DNA of 64,000 bases, taken from Heterocephalus glaber (lineage: Eukaryota; Chordata; Mammalia; Rodentia; Bathyergidae). A program made the position numbers and the translations under genes. Below, in pieces: positions 49,430 through 60,322 of this stretch. Below the pieces are notes generated by a model. It did no database searches and was not told the origin of the DNA. It worked only from the letters and a program-made list of their open reading frames with translations. Every line of letters starts with the position of its first letter. The stretch's first letter is position 1. The DNA lies in contig NW_004624881.1 in assembly GCF_000247695.1 (NCBI RefSeq), positions 3,914,850-3,978,849 on the forward strand, given 5' to 3'.

Positions 49430-49814
49430 TAGTGGACCCTTGAGATACAACTGGCTTGACATAGAAACAACTGGGGTTATGACTGGAATTCTAGTTTTAA
49501 CTTAAGTCCTAAGTCTTGAGTTGCAACCTGAATGTTTGCCAATTGTGCTTTCAGATGGTCTCAGATGCAGATTTAGCATTTAAAGAGTTCTGCAAGGAAC
49601 ATTACCATATCCTATCCTGTGTGGGGTTAACTGAAAAATCCTGGGCCAGTGTGTCCCTCAGGATACTGAGTTCTGCCTAGAACAAAGTTTGACCTAAAAT
49701 TATACAGTAGAACAAACTTTGAACACTGTGTAAAGGAGCCTGTGCCTTCAATTGACCAACTTGAGTTACAATCAGCTTTCATATACAAACAGTTCAGAAG
49801 TCAATTTTTCACTG
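49430..49814 (+). mobile_element. Tigger-like DNA transposon, forward copy (C)
   Basis: It starts tagtggacccttgagataca and ends ttttcactgta. Matches 13,244-13,624 in A. Unit B lost this copy through its 1.03-kb deletion. Confidence 0.55.
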
Positions 49815-52193
49815 TAAATTCATCTATTGCATATTTCAGTAAATCATCACTCAGATAAATTATTTCATGAAACTGAATAGTTTATTAGATGTAAGGAAAC
49901 ATGTCACTTTCTCATCAGGAATCAAATATATAAACAAATGAGTGGGTCAAGAGCTGCCAAAAACTCCATCATTTGAAAGACTGGCAGCTCAAGTGGACCA
50001 AGGGATTCAAAACTGATCAACTCTTTGTTGTTACTGTCAACTGAGAAATTTAAAATCCAGAACACTCCTAAGCATTGTAGAGAAAGGTCAGAGAAGTTTA
50101 ATCAGGAGGCTGAATCTATGAGTTTCCCTGAGAAGGAAAGCCACTGTTTAAAAGAAAAATAAGGGAATACAAATATAATAATTGTGCATAAACTGGAATA
50201 TTTTATAACTAAAATTTTCCAAGAATCTCTTTTAAAGGTGCTGGATTTTAATTAGATGATCTGGTTGCAGTCTCTTCCTCATTAGTCCATCCCTTTCAAC
50301 TGGGCCTGAGCTGAGGAGTGTTAGATACTCAATCATAATTCCCAGAAAAACTAAGAAATGAATCACTATATAAACCAGTGATGCTATGACTGATTTAATT
50401 AAAATTTTATCTAATTCATTTTCTTTTTAAAACTGTACACAGTAAAACAAATAAAACATTTCATTTTGTTGCAAAAGGCCTGTATTTTATAATTATTTTA
50501 TATTAAAGAATAAGTAGTCCCATTTGAGACCATGACAGATTATTAATTTAATGACTTTGGCATGAGAAAAATGGTTATTAATTCATTTCAACAAAAGAAA
50601 GAGATTAAGTTATTATCTAGAGGAACCAATTAAATAACCTACATTATTTAAGTAACAATTAGCTCATATAAGTATTAGGTATTTCCAATGTAGCCTTACC
50701 CTTTCTAATACAACAGCCACATTATTACCCATAATATTAACACATTATAAATTCAATAACGTTTCATGTATGGTTTCTATCATTTTAAATGTCTAACAGT
50801 TTTGGAAATGTTTGTACTCAATGTATATCTGAAACATATCAGTATCATTGGGTCAGTGCACACACTTGAGCCTAAGGTTTCACAGCAGTGAACAGGTTTG
50901 CCAAAAGAAATAGAAATCATCTAAAAATCCCAAACCATGTGCTCTAGGAAGTAGGTTATTTTGTCACATACAAAGTCATGCTTTCCCAAGAGTAAATTTT
51001 AAAAATTAACAAATGGAAGAAAGAAACAAATGTCTCAAATATTCACTGACAGCAACTTGCAGAAGTCTGAAGCTTTTTACCAGTTCAATATATGTGCAAC
51101 AATTTGGGGTGATACTCTTGCAGAAAGCAGCAGTTCATTTTGGAAAGACTTAAAATATCTAAATATAACCAAGGAGAAATGCAGGTAGCACTTTCCTTTA
51201 AAGCTGAAGTGATGCATTTTGACAAAACTATCCATGTAATTGGTTTAAATAAATTGTGTAGAAGCAGATTGTTTATTGACACTGAGAGACTATTTAATTC
51301 AGAAAATACTTTTATGTGCTTTGTTTGTGGAAATGTAAACTTTCAACATCTATATTTTGACAAGTTACCAAAGTATTTCACTCCAAGAGAAAAGCTAATG
51401 TGAGCACTTTAATCAGGTATAATGGAATTATTTATATGCCATAAAATTATTATTCATTCACAACAGAATGCTAAATGTTTGCATATTTGTAAATTGTATC
51501 CAAATATTAATGAGACCTAATCTAACTCTAGATATCCAGGCTTCTGTTCCTCATTACATTTTGCAAAAACTGCATATGGTTAGTGCACATTAGTTTCTTA
51601 TTTGGGGTAAGTCATAGTAACCTCACAGAAAATTTGAAAATTTCAATCCTTAACCAAAGACAGTAAGGTCATAGATTTCACATAAAGAGAGGCATGAGTA
51701 CAACAATGCTAATAGCAATATGTTTCAGTTAAACACACTTCAAATGTATTAGAAAGGCTTACAATTAAAGTTTAAGAAAAGATTCCCGGCATGTATAATC
51801 TTTGAGATATACTAATTGGTAGAACAAGAGAGATTTCTTGTTATTCCATAAATATATATGTATCTGTACATAAATCTTCAGATCACCCAGTTCAGATGTT
51901 TTCCCCAGGAAGAATATATTTCAAATTGAAAAGTCTTAACCTTTATATAGCTGAATTCTTTTGAAAGGTTATGTTTTGTCATGATTTCAGTTGTCTTAAG
52001 ATAAGAAAATCATTAAATATCGGTGAACATTGTTTCTAGGAGTAGAATTTAGGCTTCACAGTGTAACCTCTCATTCTAACCAAAGTGTGGAAATAATGAG
52101 CATTAATGTGATTGCTGAAAGCTGTTCAACAATAAATACTAGAGTTGTGTACAAAGTACAAAAACAAATTACCAGTTTTGGAGCAGAGAGACA
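49815..52193. other. AT-rich unit core, noncoding (C copy)
   Basis: Collinear with A 13,625-16,003 and B 31,850-33,684. The open frame at 51,140-51,403 is not preserved in A or B, so no gene is called. Confidence 0.5.
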
Positions 52194-52547
52194 CAATGGG
52201 GTCTTGACTTAGGAACTCAATGTAATTGGGAAGGCTGGTTGTAACTCAAGTGGGTCAATTACCTTCAAAGTCCCTCTCCTGTTTAATTTTAGGCCGCACT
52301 TTCTTCCTGGCAGATCTGTTTCCTTTGAGATATTGGCCCAGGATTTTTCAATTAGCCTCACAGAGGAAAGAATGCTGTCATGTTCATTCCAGAACTCTTT
52401 AATGGTTAAATCTGTACCTGAGACCATGTGGAAGCACAAGCAGATGCTATTTGGGTAGCAACTGAAGACTTTAGTCATAATTTAAAACTAAAATTCTTGT
52501 CAACCCATTATTCATATGTCTGGCTAGTCACAATTCAAGATCCACTG
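52194..52547 (-). mobile_element. Tigger-like DNA transposon, inverted copy (C), with transposase remnant
   Basis: The ends caatggggtcttgac and the inverted cagtggatcttgaa form terminal inverted repeats next to TA. The minus frame 52,478-52,209 encodes TIKEFWNEHDSILSSVRLIE and then SWANISK. I recognise this as similar to the late part of pogo/Tigger transposases (F-W then a helix ending in S-W). Too short to act. Confidence 0.6.
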
Positions 52548-53607
52548 TAAAATATGTGCTTTCATTTCCATGGCCAGTTTCTATCTTGCAAAAATCATTA
52601 CTCAGTTGACCAAATTTCATTTCCTTTTCTGGTCTAATATAATTTCTTACATATGTGAGAATCATTTAAGTTTATTATGATATTTTAATCAGACATTTAA
52701 CTCTACAGTGTTTCTCTATTGTAGTAGCATTAAACTTTCATGAGATTCAGAGATGTTTATTTCCTCTACTACTCAAAATTTCTGTAATAGCTTGAAGTAA
52801 ATATTTGTTGTAATAAAAAGTCATAGGATAAATTCAAAGAACACACAGACCACAACAACATAAATTTATTTGTTTTTAGACAAGGCCATTTATCTTGAGT
52901 GAAGAAAGTCACAAATTTAAAGTCCTGACTGGAAATAGCAGGTCTTGTGACTCCTGACTACCTACCTTATTCTTCAGAGGAGGCCTTGGGGAGGCTCTCA
53001 TTCATAAATTTTTCTTGATTAAAAATATTAAGGACACATGCTATATGTTTCTGGCATAATAACACATGAAATCTGTATAGAGTGAAATTCAAATTAGATT
53101 AGAAGCATAAAAACCTGTGGGAATGAAATTCTAACTCACTCATCAAAGGAAAAACATGAGCACATTCTGTTAAAAACATAGCCATTTATTTGGACAGAGG
53201 GCAACAGATGCCTGAGAAACACAGGAGCAGTGACAGGTTAGGACAAAGCTAAAAGATGAGACTGCTCTGAGAACAGAGAGGCAGTGCTAACTCTCCAGAC
53301 CTTTAGACACATCGGGTTGATAAAGAAATTTTTCCGATATTGTGTGTGACATGGTTTATGCTCTGAAAACGGAGGAAAACTGCAAGCATGATATCAACTT
53401 TTCAGACAGTGATAAGCTGGGATATTTCAGGAATTTTTTTGATATTCTGAGTAACTCCTCCAGTTCTCATAGCATTTCATCTATTACTGTTCCAGTTTTG
53501 AGAGACAAAGAGAGAGAGAGACAGAGAGACAGGAGCAGAGATAAATAAATATTGTACCTAACTCAAGAAAGTAGCAGACACAGAACAATCTGTGTCACTT
53601 TTATGCC

Positions 53608-53727
53608 AAGGGAATACTATCTCAATGGTAGAGCAGGTCCTCAGGATAGAAAGTGTTCTGGGTCCTGGGGTAGATCCTCAGAAAAAAAAAAGAAATGAAG
53701 ACAGAAGGAAGGAAAGAAAGAAAGAAA

Positions 53728-53759
<32 letters not shown>

Positions 53760-53790
53760 GGAAGAGAAAGGAAGAGCAAGCAAGAAAGTA
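53608..53790 (+). mobile_element. Degraded ID SINE with expanded GAAA tail (C copy)
   Basis: Contains ctcaatggtagagcaggtcc and a tagatcctcag B-box remnant. The tail carries A-rich and (GAAA)n sequence. Same locus as 35,036-35,185. Confidence 0.65.
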
Positions 53791-54310
53791 AAACAGAAAT
53801 CAACCTTATTTCACTCTAACATGCAACTAGGATTTTGAATGAGATGAGCTATTTTCTTAACATCAGAAATTATTGCATTTTCATTTCTATTAAAAATCTA
53901 GAACATAGGTTTTTTTTCTTTCTTAACCATATCAAGTGATATATTTTTATAAACTGTGAACTGTTTGGAACCTTTGCACATTAGACAGCAAAAATCAATT
54001 GGAGCAATGCTTTAATGATATCACAACTTAATTAATATTAAGATATGTGTATACTACATACATATCAAGAACTTTACTAAGCTTTGGAAGACCACAGTTT
54101 GCATAAATTTCAATGCAGGAGGAAATCATAAACAGAGCAACACTGACAATAAACATCTGCTTAGGTTGAAGGAGAATATCATTCAGATTAAGCAAGAATC
54201 ATCATAAAATATGAGGAGACCGAGGCACCGAACATCTCTGTGATCCCTGGGAGTGGAGTTTAACAGTTTTGAAGACATTTTCCACACTATGATTCTTCCT
54301 GGGTTCAGCA

Positions 54311-54330
54311 CTTCTGTCTTCTATTCTCAG
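54311..54330 (+). promoter_or_regulatory. Candidate 3' splice acceptor before the OR coding exon
   Basis: cttctgtcttctattctcag is a pyrimidine tract ending in AG, 22 bp before the start codon. OR coding exons commonly have an acceptor just upstream. The B pseudogene lost 7 bp here and with it the AG. Confidence 0.6.
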
Positions 54331-54352
54331 GCACAAGCCACATCATCCACAG

Positions 54353-55351
54353 ATGACCAACTCCACCACGATGATGGACTTTCTCCTCATGGAGATTTCT
54401 GGCATGCGGGATCTACAGGTTTTCTATGCCATGTTCTTCTCTCTGATTTATTTGGTGACCATAATGGGAAACCTTGTCATTTCTGCTGTCACCAGCCTTG
54501 ACAAGAGCCTTAACACGCCCATGTACTTCTTCCTGAGAAACCTGTCCATCCTGGACTCCTGCTACATTTCTGTCACAGTCCCTAACTCCTGCATGAACTC
54601 CTTGCTGGGCATAAGCTCCATTTCAAAGGCAGGATGTGCAGCTCAGGTTTTCCTTGTGATTTTCTTTGCATTTGTAGAGGTACTCTTTCTCACCATCATG
54701 GCTCACGACCGCTTTGCAGCCATCTGCAGGCCCCTCCATTACCCTGTGATCATGAACACTCAACTGTGTGTCCACAGCACACTGGCCTCTCTGCTCAGTG
54801 GTCTCATCTATGCAGCCCTGCACACCATCAACACCTTCAGGCTGCCCTTCTGCCACTCCCATGCTGTCCAGCAGCTCTTCTGTGACATCCCCTCTCTGCT
54901 GAAGCTGTCTTGCTCTGACATCTTCAGCAACCAGATCACAATTTTTGTGTCAAGCGTAGTGATATGTGGTGGCTGTTTCATTTACATCATCAAGTCTTAT
55001 ATTCACATCTTTTCTACTGTGTTCAGGTTTCCAGTGGGAGCAGATAGGAAAAAGGCCTTTTCCACCTGTGTCCCCCACATTCTAGTGGTGTTGCTTTTCC
55101 TCAGCTCAGGGATTTATGTCTACCTGAGACCCTCTACAATTTCTGCCAGCATCAGGGACATGGTCCTGTCTATGTTCTACTCTGTAATTCCCCCCCTCTT
55201 CAACCCTATTATTTACAGTCTCAGAAATGAACAGATAAAGTGTGCCATCAGGAAACTCATCACAAGAAGACTCTATTCAGGAAATGCATTGAGGACTAAG
55301 GATGTTTTCCCTATCCAACTTAGTCATAGCCATGGTTTTGACAATATATAG
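54353..55351 (+). CDS. Olfactory receptor, OR14-like, intact
   Basis: A single-exon, 332-residue class A GPCR, expected to sit in olfactory neuron cilia, bind odorants and signal through G-olf. N3-S-T is a glycosylation site. G39-N40 marks TM1, and TPMYFFLRNLS (55-65) begins TM2. C95 and C177 likely form the TM3-loop bond. MAHDRFAAIC (116-125) is the variant of the family's M-A-Y-D-R-Y motif. KAFSTCVPH (234-242) leads TM6 and NPIIY (284-288) ends TM7. The PNSCMNSLLG segment suggests family 14. The start is the first in-frame ATG after a splice acceptor and matches the B copy. The tail after TM7 (about 40 residues) is longer than most ORs. The subfamily is not resolved. Confidence 0.95.
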   Translation: MTNSTTMMDFLLMEISGMRDLQVFYAMFFSLIYLVTIMGNLVISAVTSLDKSLNTPMYFFLRNLSILDSCYISVTVPNSCMNSLLGISSISKAGCAAQVFLVIFFAFVEVLFLTIMAHDRFAAICRPLHYPVIMNTQLCVHSTLASLLSGLIYAALHTINTFRLPFCHSHAVQQLFCDIPSLLKLSCSDIFSNQITIFVSSVVICGGCFIYIIKSYIHIFSTVFRFPVGADRKKAFSTCVPHILVVLLFLSSGIYVYLRPSTISASIRDMVLSMFYSVIPPLFNPIIYSLRNEQIKCAIRKLITRRLYSGNALRTKDVFPIQLSHSHGFDNI

Positions 55352-55494
55352 ATATAACTTATTAGAGTTATTATGTATCCTTTATGCAAATTTATTGTCC
55401 AACATGATTGAGCATATCATATATCAAGATTACTTTGCTCTGTTGTCTTGTACAATTTTAATATTCTACAAAATATTTGATATTATGAGGAAAA

Positions 55495-55500
55495 AATAAA
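55495..55500 (+). terminator. Candidate polyadenylation signal of the OR
   Basis: aataaa lies 144 bp after the OR stop codon, in AT-rich DNA at the end of unit C similarity. It is the first exact match downstream. Usage is unproven. Confidence 0.45.
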
Positions 55501-55509
55501 CAACGGCTA

Positions 55510-55930
55510 TGAATTTCAGTTAAAATTTTTCCCAAAGTGTCAATTGTGTGGAAAGTGATGAGATAATGGTGCATTCCACTCATCAATGGATTCACCCATT
55601 GACAACTTCAGCGCTGAACATGCTGTTAGGAGTTGACCCTGGTCAGAGCAAGTGCATCACTGAGGCAATCCCTGGATGGGGTCTTTGTGTGTCCTGCTCC
55701 TCACTTCCACCCTTACTTTTCTGCTGCCATAAGGTCAGCACAGTCCACCCAGCCCTTCCACCAGGACTGTCATGTTTGCAGCCTGCTGAGTTTGGATCGA
55801 ATTCACTGGAAAATATGAACCCTCCCCTCTTTTGTGTTCTGGGTGTCTCTCCCAGCCAACAGAACCTGACTAGTGCAATAATAATAATACAAGGTTTCCA
55901 ACTAAAATTCTCATCAAAATCAGTAGTCCT
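55510..55930 (+). mobile_element. MaLR-type LTR fragment
   Basis: Contains cccaaagtgtcaattgtgtg, catcaatggattcacccatt and ctgctgccataaggtcagca, features of the MaLR LTR body. The late part is missing or replaced after 55,800. Partial similarity to B near 36,890-36,950 suggests the same insertion there in shortened form. Confidence 0.45.
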
Positions 55931-55934
55931 GTGG

Positions 55935-56005
55935 GCTATGTGAAGTAGTTCAGTGCTAGATTCCTTGCTGATCCCGTGCAAGACTCTGGGATTCATTCAG
56001 AGAGC
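55935..56005 (+). mobile_element. Degraded ID SINE
   Basis: gaagtagttcagtgctagat followed by cgtgcaagactctgggattc fits the ID head, A box and B box. The tail is lost. Confidence 0.55.
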
Positions 56006-56034
56006 TGAAAGATATAAGCCTTAAAAGGCCTAAA

Positions 56035-57895
56035 AGGATGAATTGAGACCATTTACATTGATGGTTATAACTGATATGCATTGATTTTTTATTGTTATAT
56101 TGTTTACCTGTTGCTGGATCCCTGTCTTTCCTATTTAATTGCTTACCTTGCTTGGTAGATTCATTCCATTACTCTTCTTGGAATTGGAGTCTTTGCTATC
56201 ACTTTCTAAAGTATCCTTCACAATTTTGTAGAGAATTGGTCTGGTGGTCATTAATTTCCTTAGTTTTCTTTGTCATGATAGCATCTCATTTCTTCATTAA
56301 TTTTGAATGATAATTTTGCAGGAAATCTCAATGTGGGCTGGAGGATGTTTTGATTTATGGCTTGGAATATTTCACTCCAGGCTCTTCTTTTCATGAAAGT
56401 TTGTGTTGAGAAGTCTGCTGTGATTCTGATGGGCTTTCATTTATAGGTTTTTTGTTTCTTTTCTTTAACAGCTATTCATATTCTATTATTGTGCTGAATT
56501 GCTAGAATCTTTATTGTTATATCCCTTGGTCTAGATTTATTTGTGTCATGGCTAATTGGAGTTCTAGTTGCCTCAGTTATCTGCATGTCAAATTCTTTTT
56601 CCATGCTTGCAAAGTTTTCTGTCATTACTTTTGTAAACTTTTTTTGGTCATTTGTGCTATTCCAGCTTTTTCATTAACTCTCATCAACATTATGTTTTTC
56701 TTATGTATTCATCATCTAGCAGCTGTTACAATGATTTTTCATGGTTCCTTGCTATTTTTGAGAAATTCTTCTTTTCATGAACTTTATCTGTAATCCTGGC
56801 TTCTAGATCTGATATTCTCTCCTCACTTTGCTTCATTCTGCTGCATATAGTTTCAATGTAATTTTTAATCTCCTGGATTTTGGTTTGAATCTGTTTTGTA
56901 GATTCCGTTTCTTTCCTATCTTAGGCATTCATGGTTTTCATCATTTTCCTAACCTCTTCTATTTTTTTTATCTGTGTCTACACTAGATTGGCTGAGCAAG
57001 TCCTTCACTGTGATCATCATTTCTTTCTTTTAACCTGAGAGATTATTTGTCTCATTTTCTCTATAACCTCATTCATTTTTGTTTTTTTGGTTTTGTTTTG
57101 TTTTTTACTTCTGCTGCTACCATTTCAGAAAATTCAGGTTGGTAGTCTCTGATTTCCCCTATCTTATTTTTCCCTATACATGTCATGGATTGGCTGGAGG
57201 TCAGGTGTCGCATTTGCTTCTGTTTTTTGCATTTTCTATTTATCTGTTTTCTGTGTCAATGCTTGTAAAGTGCTTACTGTAGGAAGCTTTATCACTTTAT
57301 CACTAGTATCAAGGCTTCCCTTGGAAATGTCTATTCCACAGGGATGGCTTATTGCTGGCTCCTGGCCTTTGTGTCTGTCCTTAGATCCTACATTCCCAAA
57401 TTATTAGGGATGAGAAGTTGTGATTTATTTGGCTCAGTACCCTGTCTTTTGACACGGGACTGTGGTAACGATAGTGACTCCAGACAACCACAGTGTTATG
57501 ATACAAGGAAGAACAACTGATTATAACAGGCATGACACCCTTGATAACATAGTACAATTAGCAATAACAATAGAATCAAGTGAAGCCTAGAAATTTCCAA
57601 ACTCCGGTAACTATTAATGTGGTACTGAAGGAAATATTTAAATCAGAATGGGTACTAGGGAGACAGGAGCAGAATGGAAGGAAAAGAAAAGAAAAAAATG
57701 AGTAAAGAAGGAAAAAATGAAACAAAGCTTTTGTAAATAAGGAGGGGAAGAGGGTTTGAAGGGAGTGTAGGGGCATAGGAATAAAGAATAATCTATATAT
57801 CATCTACAGATACAAATTCCTCATGATGAATGTGATTATTATGTATATCTAAAATATACCAATACAGTTAATTATTTTTTTAAAGAAATGTTTCA
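56035..57895 (+). mobile_element. 5'-inverted L1
   Basis: 56,035-57,420 is minus-strand L1 covering the ORF2 start, ORF1 and leader; the ORF2-start end matches 21,785 at gagaccatttacattgatgg. 57,470-57,895 is plus-strand 3' UTR (G/A-rich at 57,655-57,775), ending with a worn A tail. The inverted 5' piece on the left and the 3' piece on the right fit twin priming. Frames are broken. Confidence 0.7.
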
Positions 57896-58394
57896 TTTTA
57901 AAATATTGTTCTGTATTTATACTCTTCAAGTATCAATAAACCTAAAATTATAATGTTCTCAGTGAATTTTCAAAGTTCAAATTTAATATTATAGAAGAAA
58001 TGGAAACCTTCAGTCATGTATTCCTTTTAAATTAAAAATGAAAAATATGTATTTTTGAGGATAAAATATGAACAAAATATATGCTGGGAAAATATTTGAT
58101 GGGATTAGAGGCCTTGGCTTATGTGATTAGAATCAGTGCAGAATTTCCCTTTTCTTGCAAGAGAAAAATGTTATACACTATTCCTGTCATCATAGAAAAT
58201 TGTGCTTAAAAGTTCACTCCTTACTTTGGGGATATGTTTACTTATATGTTCTAAACACTGTTTTCATGGTAATTATAAGAATATGTACTTTTGCTTTCCA
58301 CTTATAACCACATTAAATTTCATACATGAGGCCTTTTGAGAGTTAAAATGATGTCATTTTGATTTTGGTGATACTGTGTACATGAAAGATTTAT
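57896..58394. other. AT-rich noncoding DNA
   Basis: No gene, RNA or mobile element recognised. Confidence 0.4.
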
Positions 58395-58625
58395 TCTGAG
58401 GGCTGACAGTATAGCTCCATGGTAGAACCCTGCCTGGCTTGCACAAAAGCCTGGAATCAATTCCCAATCCTGCAAAAATGTTTTTGTTTGAGAATATCAT
58501 CAGCCACCTGTGCAAGATAGCATACATCTGTAGTCCCAGCACTAGTGAGGCTGAGGCAGGAATAGCATGAGTTCAGTGCAGCAGGAATTACATAGTGAGC
58601 ACTCACTCAAAACAAACAACAAAAT
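58395..58625 (+). mobile_element. Composite SINE: ID head plus B1/7SL-like part
   Basis: 58,395-58,480 has agggctgacagtatagctcc and gcctggaatcaattcccaat (tRNA-like). 58,510-58,600 has tgtagtcccagcactagtga and ggctgaggcaggaatagcat (B1-like). An A-rich tail ends near 58,625. Such ID-B1 composites are known in rodents. Confidence 0.75.
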
Positions 58626-60204
58626 AAAATAGTATCAAAATAGTATTAAACTGCAATAGTAGCAAATGTAACATCTTATTAGTGGAAGGAAACATGTTAT
58701 TTCTGGTTCACACTATTAAATGCAAGTTGTGAATGGAGCTGTCTGCACAGTATACCCTTGACAGAGATGTTGCAGAATAACAGTCATGCTGAAATACAGC
58801 ATTTAAACATTTACCCAAAAAAAGCAAGTTAGAGATGGTAAGAGCACCCACCAATGTGAAGCTCAGTGACTACTGCACCTCAGAGCTGAAAGAATATGAC
58901 CCCCATCCTCTCATGGATGTGGACATGACCTAGGCAGCCCTAGCTGCCTTTCCAGAGCATGCTGACATGTGGAGGGGAAAAGAGCATCCAAAACACAAGC
59001 AAACACACAGTTCTCCATGGTTTTAAAGGAATTCAAGTATTTCAAAATAATAGTAAATATCAATAAGTAATGTAATGGGAAGTAATGTAATGTAAAATAT
59101 ATCTCTGAAAGGAATTCAAATATACTTTATAATATCAAGGAGAATCACAATAAAAGGATAGGTCACTCATGCAGAAATCTCTGATGTAAAATAGAAAGCA
59201 AAGGGAGTTGTAACAGAATTTAGCAGTTTGAAAACTTGAGAGGAGGCTGTTTTGAGGGTGTGAAAGTAGAGTTCAAGTGCTGAGGGTGGGCTGCACAGAA
59301 AGAGACATAGAACAGTGCCACACTTGTTCTGTATGCTCCTCCAGTACTTTGTGCTCACTGTGTGTGAAACATACCTGCACCATTCCCACTGGCTGTCAGA
59401 GGAGTGGTGTGGGCAACTCCCCAAATGTGTAGGAAAGGGAAGACAATCATATCAGTGGACATGAAGGATGATCAATATGTCCTGACTCTGAGGATAAAAT
59501 GTCAGGTTCTGAAGCCCGTAGCTCATTCAAATATTATCAGCATCTGATAAAATGTGCATGTGTTGTATCAATCATATCAAGACAGAATTTGATACAAATT
59601 TTGCAAAATTCTTTAAAGTCATTTTTTTAGAAACACTAATAATTTCTTGTCACCGAGAATGTTTCTTCCATTAACAGTTGAGTGTCTGAGTTTAGAAACA
59701 CACAAGTTTGTCAAAAAGATTCAGCTGGAAATAGGCACAATTTGGATGCCAGTGTTTATTAATTGCTTTAAAAATCTTCATCTATTAATCTCTATTGTTT
59801 TTATATCTCCTTGCTGTCCATCATGTTTATTTGAAATGTATCCTTCAAGTGGAAGTGTAGTCACTGTAGGAACAAATGCTCAGTCCTTCTGCTCTCCTCA
59901 AACTCCAGACAACATGGAACAGAGTGAGAACTTCAGGCCTCACCTTACAGTGATGATCCGCTGCTTTGTTTCACAATCCTTAATATACTAAAGACACTTA
60001 CAACAGCATCAGAATTTCCCCAGATCTGAAGAGTTCTTTTTGGAGAACAAGGAGATTTGGGAAATTTTCCAATGAATTTTACCATGAATCCAACTTTGTA
60101 TTTGAATATTAAGTCATTGACCCACAGTAACCATCTCTAGTGTACAGGTGTGGAGCACAAAGGACCAATTGGTAGATGTTGAAGAATTCAAAGTTCAATG
60201 TGCT
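58626..60204. other. Unassigned noncoding DNA
   Basis: Mixed composition, with no conserved motif or credible coding frame. The two longest open frames (minus 59,424-59,167 and plus 59,647-59,991) have no recognisable domain. Confidence 0.4.
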
Positions 60205-60220
60205 CCAAATTTCCTTCTTT

Positions 60221-60306
60221 TCTGTTTTTTGCAGAACTGGGGATCTAATTCAGGACATTGTGCTTGCGAGGCAGGTGCTGGTGCCACTGAGCCAAACCTC
60301 TGGCCC
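60221..60306 (-). mobile_element. ID-type SINE with clean target duplication
   Basis: The minus strand reads ggccagaggtttggctcagt and contains a gaattagatccccagttctg B-box end. The 16-bp target duplication ccaaatttccttcttt occurs at 60,205-60,220 and 60,307-60,322. Confidence 0.95.
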
Positions 60307-60322
60307 CCAAATTTCCTTCTTT

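Larger units (their letters stand above)
52548..54352 (+). promoter_or_regulatory. Upstream region of the intact OR, promoter not located
   Basis: 1.8 kb collinear with B 33,952-35,745. Contains a GA run (53,508-53,535) and a worn ID SINE with GAAA tail (53,608-53,790). OR genes usually have one or more noncoding exons here. No exon or TATA box could be identified beyond the acceptor at 54,330. Confidence 0.4.
38461..55500 (+). repeat. Unit C of the tandem segmental duplication
   Basis: It starts directly after unit B at cttggaggatgcattttcc, with no inserted DNA, so the B/C boundary is the cleanest junction. It carries the intact OR. The 40.53-45.30 kb part is occupied by later L1s, and similarity to B fades after the OR at about 55,500. 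Confidence 0.9.

Noticed and set aside
51140..51403. Possible small gene in the unit C core
   Set aside because: Frame is not kept in A or B although the DNA is.
54243..54256. EBF (Olf-1) site tccctggga upstream of the OR
   Set aside because: The spacing between half-sites is one base short of the usual site and it is not kept in B.
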